DNA of 5,808 nucleotides, taken from NCBI GenBank assembly GCA_003647525.1, contig QMMZ01000155.1, positions 1 to 5,808 of the forward strand. Reading direction: 5' to 3'. Shown here piece after piece: positions 1-5,119 of this stretch (positions are counted from its first letter, which is position 1; every line of letters begins with the position of its first letter). The DNA is from Deltaproteobacteria bacterium (lineage in GTDB: Bacteria > Desulfobacterota > Desulfobacteria > Desulfobacterales > ETH-SRB1). The notes beneath the pieces were generated by a model, which had not been told where the DNA came from, did not search any database, and saw only the letters and a program-made list of their open reading frames with translations. Made by a program: the position numbers and the translations under genes.

Positions 1-202
1 GTTTTTCCTCTTCCTCATCGATTTTTAATAAGCCCAGTTCATAGCCGTTACAAAGTTCCGAAATGAGATAGTCAATACGGTTTACGGATATCTTTTGGAT
101 TGTGGATAAGAATGCCCATTGGTCGCAATAGGGTTTAAAATTTTCATCGATATATTCACTGTTTGTTCTTTCCCTAGGGGACGGGCATGGGGGACGGGGC
201 AT
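1..202 (-). CDS. Unidentified partial reading frame leaving the window
   Basis: A minus-strand frame is open from 244 down to the window start and would continue beyond it. From about position 160 downward it reads like real protein: SEYIDENFKPYCDQW, then AFLSTIQKISVNRIDYL, then ISELCNGYELGLLKIDEEE, with amphipathic helix character and an acidic tail. There is no ATG, GTG or TTG inside this protein-like part. The only ATG (200-202) lies within the 14-bp tandem repeat, where the encoded residues are mostly Pro and Arg, so the native N-terminus is probably lost or the true start is unusual. I do not recognise the family. It may be a 5'-truncated gene whose remainder lies outside the window, or a spurious frame. 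Confidence 0.35.
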   Translation of the reverse strand, partial: MPRPPCPSPRERTNSEYIDENFKPYCDQWAFLSTIQKISVNRIDYLISELCNGYELGLLKIDEEEEK

Positions 203-227
203 GGGGGACGGGGCATGGGGGACGGGC
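177..227. repeat. GC-rich 14-bp tandem repeat, about 3.7 copies
   Basis: The unit GGGGGACGGGGCAT occurs twice exactly (189-202 and 203-216). It is flanked by a shortened copy on the left (177-188) and a partial copy on the right (217-227). The block is far richer in G than its surroundings. The unit length is not a multiple of three, so a change in copy number would shift any reading frame crossing it. Similar runs built on GGGGAC often occur in intergenic debris near REP-associated (RAYT) transposases. No transposase is visible here, so that link is only a suggestion. Confidence 0.9.
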
Positions 228-368
228 TTGACTAATTGGACATATTATGATGCTGGAATTGATTCAAATGTCATACTGCAAAGAGGTGAGACGTACCACA
301 ACAAGATGATTGGGCGTGTCTTGATTAGTGCATTAAGAGGAAGGCTTGAACCTTATAGGCTAAACTAA
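228..368 (+). pseudogene. Coding-like remnant, C-terminal end of an unknown protein
   Basis: Directly right of the tandem repeat a plus-strand frame reads LTNWTYYDAGIDSNVILQRG, then ETYHNKMIGRVLISALRGRL, then EPYRLN and a TAA stop at 366-368. The composition looks like real protein. The only in-frame ATG (201-203) is inside the tandem repeat and the residues it adds are low-complexity Gly and Trp, so the natural start is missing. I read it as the 3' end of a gene whose 5' part was lost at the repeat. I do not recognise the family, and it could also be a chance frame. Its stop codon overlaps the T-tract of the opposite-strand terminator. Confidence 0.3.
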
Positions 369-398
369 AAAAGGGTTAGCCAAACTGCGACTAACCCT
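366..398 (-). terminator. Intrinsic terminator of the tRNA-Phe transcript
   Basis: A perfect 8-bp inverted repeat, AGGGTTAG at 372-379 and CTAACCCT at 391-398, encloses an 11-nt loop. Read on the minus strand the stem is followed at once by five T residues (371-367). It lies 26 bp beyond the 3' end of the tRNA gene and in the same direction. The plus-strand side has no T-tract, so it should act only on minus-strand transcription. Confidence 0.8.
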
Positions 399-423
399 AT
401 ACCAAGGAAGTTAGCTAAAGGAG

Positions 424-496
<73 letters not shown>

Positions 497-511
497 CTGA
501 TTAAGAATCAG
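497..511 (-). other. Short hairpin abutting the tRNA-Phe 5' end
   Basis: CTGATT (497-502) and AATCAG (506-511) form a perfect 6-bp inverted repeat with a 3-nt loop. It ends exactly at the base before the mature 5' end of tRNA-Phe. In the precursor this would be a leader stem stacked on the acceptor stem, at the RNase P cleavage point. A role in processing is inference; it may be chance. Confidence 0.35.
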
Positions 512-516
512 AACTT

Positions 517-545
517 GTCCTATTAGAAGCCCTGATTTTTGTCAA
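517..545 (-). promoter_or_regulatory. Candidate sigma-70 promoter for tRNA-Phe
   Basis: On the minus strand a perfect -35 hexamer TTGACA (545-540) contains the TGA stop codon of rsmE. A 17-bp spacer leads to TAGGAC (522-517), a poor -10 with three of six consensus bases; TAATAG at 525-520 is an alternative with a short spacer. Transcription would start shortly before the tRNA. The perfect -35 and its position support it, and the weak -10 limits confidence. The tRNA could also be cut from an rsmE read-through transcript. Confidence 0.4.
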
Positions 546-1297
546 GATTTTTTTAAACCCATATCGCCAAAAAGGTACTGAAGTATTGTGCATGCAGCAA
601 CTGCTGCTGTCTCAGCTCTTAATATTCGTGGACCAAGTGAGGCTGTAACAAATCCGCAGTCTCTTGCATCTTCTATCTCCTTTTCCGAAAAACCTCCCTC
701 AGGACCAAGGACAGCCAAAATTTTTCTATAATGCCCAACATGCACCTGTTGAACTGCATCGCTTATGGGCTTTGATTCATTTTCCCAGAAAACAATCTTA
801 AGATCACACTCATTATCCATTTTTATTATATCATTAAAAGTTATTGTTTCACCTATTTCTGTAACATAGCCTCGCCCGCACTGTTTGAGAGACTCTATTG
901 CAATTTTTTCCCATCGTTTTCTGCGCGCTAATAGCCTTTTTTTGTCAGGTCTTGGAACCGATCGAATAGATGTAAAAGCAATTAACCTGGCCACCCCTAT
1001 TTCAGTGAGCTGCCTTGCAAGGATATCCATTTTTTTGTCTTTTAATAAAGACTGAGCCACTATTATCTGAACCGGAGATTCCGAAGCCGACAAAAAACGT
1101 TTTATTATTGACACTTCGACGCTTCCCGCTAATAAATTTTCTATTTTTGCCTCATACTCAAAGCCCCTGCCGTCAAAAAGCCCTATCCTGTCTCCTGATT
1201 TCATGCGCAAAACCTTTTTAATATGTGCTGCATCTGAACCAGTTATAAATATTTTTGTACTTGTAATTTTCGACTGTTCAATAAAAAATCGGCGCAT
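542..1297 (-). CDS. rsmE: 16S rRNA (uracil(1498)-N(3))-methyltransferase RsmE
   Basis: RsmE uses S-adenosylmethionine to methylate N3 of U1498 in helix 44 of 16S rRNA, at the decoding centre of the assembled 30S subunit in the cytoplasm. The 251-aa protein has the usual family length and layout. An N-terminal PUA-like RNA-binding part (about residues 1-70) starts MRRFF and contains HIKKVLRM (25-32). It is followed by a SPOUT methyltransferase domain with LTEIGV (97-102), RSV followed by RRKRWEKIAIES, and CGR (140-142). The two knot motifs that bind the cofactor are LGPEGGFSEKEIE (197-209) and LGPRILRAETA (221-231). All signature residues are present. The ATG at 1297-1295 gives the standard N-terminus but has no Shine-Dalgarno sequence, and a strong promoter ends only 7 bp upstream, so the mRNA is probably leaderless. 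The stop codon lies inside the -35 box proposed for tRNA-Phe. Confidence 0.96.
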   Translation of the reverse strand: MRRFFIEQSKITSTKIFITGSDAAHIKKVLRMKSGDRIGLFDGRGFEYEAKIENLLAGSVEVSIIKRFLSASESPVQIIVAQSLLKDKKMDILARQLTEIGVARLIAFTSIRSVPRPDKKRLLARRKRWEKIAIESLKQCGRGYVTEIGETITFNDIIKMDNECDLKIVFWENESKPISDAVQQVHVGHYRKILAVLGPEGGFSEKEIEDARDCGFVTASLGPRILRAETAAVAACTILQYLFGDMGLKKS

Positions 1298-1304
1298 AAT
1301 ACTT

Positions 1305-1332
1305 TTTATAAATTAAAATAACATTCTGTAAA
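1305..1332 (-). promoter_or_regulatory. Sigma-70 promoter of rsmE
   Basis: On the minus strand TTTACA (1332-1327, five of six consensus bases) is followed by a 16-bp spacer and TATAAA (1310-1305, five of six). Only seven bases separate the -10 box from the rsmE ATG, so the expected transcription start falls on or next to the A of the start codon. This is the best promoter match in the window. Confidence 0.6.
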
Positions 1333-1367
1333 TCTTTTTTTACCTCAAATGCAAAAAAGCAAATATC

Positions 1368-1396
1368 TTGACACACCATATGCTATATGCTAATTT
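1368..1396 (+). promoter_or_regulatory. Weak candidate plus-strand promoter
   Basis: A perfect TTGACA (1368-1373) is followed after 15 bp by GCTAAT (1389-1394, four of six consensus bases) or after 17 bp by TAATTT (1391-1396, three of six). It points toward the acidic protein gene, more than 200 bp away. The -10 choices are both imperfect, so this is tentative. Confidence 0.3.
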
Positions 1397-1421
1397 CCTA
1401 AAATTATAAGGGGTTGCTTAA

Positions 1422-1450
1422 TTTTCAGCAAAATTTTGACACTTTATAAA
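1422..1450 (+). promoter_or_regulatory. Candidate promoter at the edge of the palindromic element
   Basis: TTTTCA (1422-1427, four of six consensus bases), a 17-bp spacer and TATAAA (1445-1450, five of six) form a plausible plus-strand promoter. Its -10 box ends 4 bp before the palindromic element. The expected start near 1457 would make the whole palindrome the 5' untranslated region of the acidic protein gene. Confidence 0.4.
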
Positions 1451-1454
1451 TATG

Positions 1455-1594
1455 AGACCTTTGAAAAACGTTCAGTTTTGTTCGAGTTCAAGGATGGCGA
1501 AGATTTTAACCGGAGGAATACATTGAGTATTTTGAGGATTAAAATTTGAGTCAGACGTAGAAATCGGACAAAAGAGGATGTTTTTAAAAGGTCT
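1455..1594. mobile_element. MITE-like palindromic element, about 140 bp
   Basis: The two ends form terminal inverted repeats: 1455-1489 and the reverse complement of 1560-1594 agree at 28 of 35 positions, both beginning AGACCTTT and sharing AAAAAC, TTTTGT and CGA blocks. Inside, ATTTTAA (1503-1509) pairs with TTAAAAT (1539-1545), and AATAC (1517-1521) pairs with GTATT (1527-1531) around a 5-nt loop. The whole unit is therefore one long imperfect hairpin with no coding capacity for a transposase. Such a structure fits a miniature inverted-repeat element or a large dispersed intergenic palindrome. It resembles repeats I recall from Desulfobacterales genomes, which is unverified. No clear target-site duplication is visible. 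It ends 6 bp before the ribosome binding site of the acidic protein gene. Near its apex GGAGG (1512-1516) precedes a TTG-initiated 8-codon frame (1523-1549). Confidence 0.65.
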
Positions 1595-1600
1595 TAACAT

Positions 1601-1606
1601 GGAGGT
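1601..1606 (+). promoter_or_regulatory. Ribosome binding site that fixes the start at 1611
   Basis: GGAGGT lies 4 bp before the ATG at 1611. The earlier in-frame ATGs, at 1578 and 1599, are poorly served: the first has AGAGG touching it with no spacer and sits inside the palindromic element, and the second has no upstream purine-rich site at proper distance. This is the only strong Shine-Dalgarno sequence before a gene in the window. Confidence 0.75.
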
Positions 1607-1610
1607 TGAT

Positions 1611-2207
1611 ATGACAGATAACAATGATACAAATCAACTCAATGATGAAGCAAGCCCGAAGGATGATGAAGATATTATAGATCTTACAGATGTTGTCTCA
1701 GACACAGAAGACATTGATGATATTGAACTTCCTGATTATACAGATGAAGCAATCAGTGTTTCAGAAGAAGAAAAAGTCCCTGAGCTTGATGATAATATTT
1801 TAGACAATATAGTTAAATTAGAAGATGATCTTAATAAAGACATAGACATAGAAATAGATAATTATTTAGATGATGAATTTGTCGATTCTGCGGATTTAGG
1901 TTTAGAATTAGATGCCCTGGAGGATAAAAAACAGGATATATCCCTTGAGCCTGAGGAAGAATCGGATGAGCTTGGACAGCTAATTGCAGATGTTGTAGAA
2001 GACACGCAGCAGAAGGCCGCCTATGAAAAGGAGACCGCTTCTGATACCGCTGAGACTGTTCCCTTATCTCCCGAGCAGGTTGACGAAGCTTTAGAAAGAG
2101 TTATAAAGAAGATGTATGCTGACAAAATCGACAGCATGCTTACTGAAGTAATCGAAAAAACGGTCACAAAAGAAATAGAAAAACTAAAGGCTCTTCTGCT
2201 CGAATGA
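1611..2207 (+). CDS. Highly acidic protein of unknown function with C-terminal helical module
   Basis: This 198-aa protein has 67 Asp or Glu residues (34%), only about 16 Lys or Arg, no Cys and no Trp, and no signal peptide or membrane segment, so it is likely cytoplasmic. Residues 1 to about 150 are low in complexity, with stretches such as DDEDIIDLTDVV and YLDDEFVD, and look largely disordered. Residues 152-198 differ: after LSPEQ comes a predicted helical, charge-balanced module, including ALERVIKKMYADKI and VIEKTVTKEIEKLKALLL. An acidic disordered body followed by short C-terminal helices recalls the polar organiser PopZ (DUF2497), and similar tails occur on some deltaproteobacterial response regulators. 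Homology is not shown. A longer start at 1578 would add 11 residues encoded partly by the palindromic element and is less likely. The gene ends in its own terminator 40 bp downstream and is probably monocistronic. Confidence 0.8.
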   Translation: MTDNNDTNQLNDEASPKDDEDIIDLTDVVSDTEDIDDIELPDYTDEAISVSEEEKVPELDDNILDNIVKLEDDLNKDIDIEIDNYLDDEFVDSADLGLELDALEDKKQDISLEPEEESDELGQLIADVVEDTQQKAAYEKETASDTAETVPLSPEQVDEALERVIKKMYADKIDSMLTEVIEKTVTKEIEKLKALLLE

Positions 2208-2247
2208 GACCTTTAGGAACTTGGAAAATGTGAACGATAAAAAAGTC

Positions 2248-2272
2248 GGGGATTATTTAATAATCCCCTTTT
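2248..2272 (+). terminator. Intrinsic terminator after the acidic protein gene
   Basis: A perfect 9-bp stem, GGGGATTAT (2248-2256) and ATAATCCCC (2260-2268), closes a TTA loop and is followed by TTTT (2269-2272). It begins 40 bp after the stop codon at 2205-2207 and separates this transcript from valS. Six A residues just upstream (2239-2244) could give weaker activity on the other strand. Confidence 0.88.
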
Positions 2273-2287
2273 CAAATTTTAGGGAAC

Positions 2288-2308
2288 AGGTGTCAAGGAT
2301 CTGGGATC
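2288..2308. repeat. Three degenerate 7-bp tandem units
   Basis: AGGTGTC (2288-2294), AAGGATC (2295-2301) and TGGGATC (2302-2308) follow each other without gaps and share the pattern nRGRTC-like core ending in TC. They sit between the terminator and valS. The unit is short and degenerate, so it may be a relic of a dispersed repeat or chance. Confidence 0.35.
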
Positions 2309-2366
2309 AGCGAACCAAACTAATTAATAATATATTAGAAATTTTTGATTTGAGAAAGATTAACAC

Positions 2367-5033
2367 ATGACTTCAAATATTCTTGATAAGGGTTATGAAC
2401 CACATGAAGTAGAAAAACGCTGGTATGATTTCTGGGAAAAAGAACAGCTTTTCGCAGCCAAAGATGAAAGCTCTCAAAAACCATATTCAATAGTAATACC
2501 ACCGCCGAACGTAACAGGCGTTCTACATATGGGCCATGCCCTCAATATTACAATGCAGGATATTCTCTGCCGGTACAGGAGAATGCACGGCGACAATGTA
2601 CTATGGATGCCCGGTACCGACCACGCGGGAATAGCAACTCAGAACGTTGTGGAAAAAAACCTTGCCGGCGAGGGGCGTGACCGTCATCAGCTAGGCAGAG
2701 AAAAATTTATTGAGGCTGTGTGGAAATGGCGCAAGGAATACGGCAGCGCAATCATAAGCCAGCTTAAACGTCTTGGAGCATCATGCGACTGGGATCGCGA
2801 ACGCTTTACCATGGATGAAGGACTGTCACTCGCGGTTCGAAAGGTTTTTGTTCAGCTTTATAATGAAGGCCTTATCTACCGCGACAATTATATTATTAAC
2901 TGGTGTCAGCGTTGCCATACAGCCCTTGCAGATCTTGAAGTAGAACATGAAGAGCATGACGGGCATCTTTATCACATAAAATATCCCTCAACCGATGGTT
3001 CCGGCGTAATTATTGTTGCAACCACAAGGCCTGAAACAATGCTTGGAGATACAGCGATTGCTGTCAATCCTGAAGATGAGCGCTACCGGAATATCGGATA
3101 TAACGAAGTCATACTTCCGCTTATGAACAGAACCATTCCTGTAATCAGGGAAAAATATGTTGATACGTCTTTTGGTACTGGTGCATTGAAAGTTACTCCT
3201 GCCCATGATCCAAACGACTTTGAGATAGGAAGACGTCATAATCTTCCAAGCATAAAAGTTATAGGTGATGACGGGTTAATGACATCTGAGGCAGGTCAAT
3301 TTAAAGGCCTTGACCGTTTCGAATGCAGGGAGGCTGTTCTCAAAGCCCTTAAAAAAGAGGGCCTTCTCAAAAAAATTGAGCCTCATAAACATAAGGTTGG
3401 TCACTGTTATCGCTGCAAAACAGTAGTTGAGCCAAATTTATCCAAACAGTGGTTTGTTAATGTTAAACCTCTTGCGGAAAAAGCTGTTAAGGCTGTTGAG
3501 GATGGTAAAACAAAAATAATCCCTGAATCATGGACCAAAAATTATTACAACTGGATGAACGACATCAGGCCTTGGTGTATTTCAAGACAAATCTGGTGGG
3601 GGCACCAGATACCGGTATGGACCTGCGAAAACTGCAATGAAGTGATCGTTGCCGTTGATACACCGGAAACCTGCCCGAAATGCAACGGCAAAAACCTTGT
3701 TCAGGAATCCGATGTCCTTGACACATGGTTCAGCTCTGCGCTGTGGCCCTTTTCCACAATGGGCTGGCCTGAAGAAACACCTCTTTTAAAAACCTTTTAT
3801 CCCACATCGGTTCTTATAACCGGGTTTGATATACTGTTTTTCTGGATTGCGCGCATGATGATGATGGGTCTCCATTTCATGGGGGACGTGCCGTTTAAAG
3901 ACGTTTATATACATGCACTGGTACGCGACGAAGAAGGCAGTAAAATGAGCAAGTCAAAAGGAAATGTAATTGATCCGCTCACCGTTATAGATCATTACGG
4001 GACTGATGCATTCCGTTTTACTCTGGCTGCCTTTGCAGCACAGGGACGCGACATAAAGATGTCTGAAAAAAGGGTCGAAGGATACCGCAATTTTGTAAAC
4101 AAGCTCTGGAACGCGTCCCGTTTTTCCCTTATGCATCTGGATAAAGGCTGTGACAACATTGACTACAATCAACTTTCGCTTCCTGACAGGTGGATTTTAT
4201 CCAGGCTGAACACCGTTACGGAAAACGTTAATGACACTCTGGATAATTACAGGTTCAATGAAGCTGCCGGGGCAATTTACAAATTCGTATGGCACGAGTT
4301 CTGCGACTGGTATCTGGAAATAATCAAGCCCACCTTATACGCAAAAGAAAAGCAAAATGAACGTCAGTCAACTCTGAGCGTTCTCTGGCGACTTCTGCAT
4401 GATATACTTCTTCTTCTTCATCCTTTTATGCCCTTTATTACAGAAGAAATCTGGCACAAGTTGCCGGGGACAGAAGGCTCCATAATGAGGGCGGCATTTC
4501 CTGCAACTTCTTCCGATTATCTGATTACCAAAAAAGACCCTGAAGCTGAATCGAAAATGGAAGTTATCACAGAAATTATATCCGGCATAAGAAATATAAG
4601 GGGAGAGATGAACATAGCGCCATCTTTAACCCTTGAAGCCTCGGTTCAGTCACAGGATGAATTAAAAATTGAAACCATAAAGCAATATCAGGACATCATA
4701 ATTAACCTTGCAAGGCTTAAATCATTTTCAGCAAGTAAATCCGCGATAAAGCCAAAATCATCTGCGACCGCTATTGTAAATGGAGCTTCAATTTTTGTAT
4801 CACTTAAAGGCATAATTGACTTTGCAAAAGAGGCCGGCCGCCTTGAAAAGGAAATCAACAAACTGGCAAAAGAACTTTCTGCTGTTTCAAATAAACTGGG
4901 CAATGAAAACTTTCTTAACAAGGCGCCTGCGGATGTGGTAGGGAAGGTTAAAGAAAAGAACAGGGCTCTTCTGGAAAAGCAGCAGAAACTTCAGGCAAAC
5001 CTTGAAAAAATAAAAGAATTTGAATCAAAATAG
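2367..5033 (+). CDS. valS: Valine--tRNA ligase
   Basis: ValS charges tRNA-Val with valine using ATP in the cytoplasm and hydrolyses mischarged threonyl-tRNA-Val. The 888-aa protein is full length for bacterial ValRS. The class I catalytic core has the HIGH motif as HMGH (54-57, within PPPNVTGVLHMGH) and KMSKS exactly (526-530). The inserted CP1 editing domain (about 190-345) carries TTRPETM (219-225) and GTGALKVTPAHDPNDFE (270-286). Four Cys pairs, C180/C183, C347/C350, C420/C423 and C436/C439, suggest two bound zinc ions. WCISRQIWWGHQIPVW (403-418) and DVLDTWFSSALWP (449-461) are typical of ValRS. The helical anticodon-binding domain (about 605-755) includes HEFCDWYLEIIKP, and the C-terminal tail (about 815-888) is the ValRS coiled coil. 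Only a weak purine stretch precedes the ATG, but the start gives the expected N-terminus. No T-box-like leader or convincing promoter was found in the 94 bp after the upstream terminator. Confidence 0.98.
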   Translation: MTSNILDKGYEPHEVEKRWYDFWEKEQLFAAKDESSQKPYSIVIPPPNVTGVLHMGHALNITMQDILCRYRRMHGDNVLWMPGTDHAGIATQNVVEKNLAGEGRDRHQLGREKFIEAVWKWRKEYGSAIISQLKRLGASCDWDRERFTMDEGLSLAVRKVFVQLYNEGLIYRDNYIINWCQRCHTALADLEVEHEEHDGHLYHIKYPSTDGSGVIIVATTRPETMLGDTAIAVNPEDERYRNIGYNEVILPLMNRTIPVIREKYVDTSFGTGALKVTPAHDPNDFEIGRRHNLPSIKVIGDDGLMTSEAGQFKGLDRFECREAVLKALKKEGLLKKIEPHKHKVGHCYRCKTVVEPNLSKQWFVNVKPLAEKAVKAVEDGKTKIIPESWTKNYYNWMNDIRPWCISRQIWWGHQIPVWTCENCNEVIVAVDTPETCPKCNGKNLVQESDVLDTWFSSALWPFSTMGWPEETPLLKTFYPTSVLITGFDILFFWIARMMMMGLHFMGDVPFKDVYIHALVRDEEGSKMSKSKGNVIDPLTVIDHYGTDAFRFTLAAFAAQGRDIKMSEKRVEGYRNFVNKLWNASRFSLMHLDKGCDNIDYNQLSLPDRWILSRLNTVTENVNDTLDNYRFNEAAGAIYKFVWHEFCDWYLEIIKPTLYAKEKQNERQSTLSVLWRLLHDILLLLHPFMPFITEEIWHKLPGTEGSIMRAAFPATSSDYLITKKDPEAESKMEVITEIISGIRNIRGEMNIAPSLTLEASVQSQDELKIETIKQYQDIIINLARLKSFSASKSAIKPKSSATAIVNGASIFVSLKGIIDFAKEAGRLEKEINKLAKELSAVSNKLGNENFLNKAPADVVGKVKEKNRALLEKQQKLQANLEKIKEFESK

Positions 5034-5060
5034 GAAGTAGGAAGCCTGATTGTAAAAGTT

Positions 5061-5080
5061 CACCACGGAACGACACGGAG
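5061..5080. repeat. Remnant of a CACGGAG-type dispersed repeat
   Basis: In the valS-nadC gap, CCACGGA (5063-5069) and ACACGGAG (5073-5080) are two near copies of one short motif. Runs built on ACCACGGAG/ACACGGAG are common intergenic repeats in several bacterial groups, from memory. With only two units here this is a weak call. Confidence 0.25.
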
Positions 5081-5119
5081 TTTCACTGAAAATTGTAACT
5101 CTGAAATCGGTTTACGAAA

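Noticed and set aside
1015..1221. 68-aa plus-strand open frame
   Set aside because: It is antisense to the well-conserved rsmE and has no ribosome site or recognisable sequence.
2204..2214. Second copy of ATGAGACCTTT, the left edge of the palindromic element, over the stop codon of the acidic gene
   Set aside because: The match stops after 11 bases and no inverted partner follows; matches of this length are expected by chance in a window this size.
2273..2366. T-box or other riboswitch upstream of valS
   Set aside because: The 94-bp region lacks a T-box sequence, a specifier stem and an antiterminator, and the only terminator lies upstream and belongs to the previous gene.
2988..3239. Minus-strand open frame of 83 aa inside valS, with similar ones at 3954-4172 and 4688-4921
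   Set aside because: All lie opposite conserved valS coding sequence and show no independent signals.
3876..3888. CATGGGGGACG in valS, matching the tandem repeat unit
   Set aside because: It is a single 11-base match within conserved coding sequence, without tandem structure.
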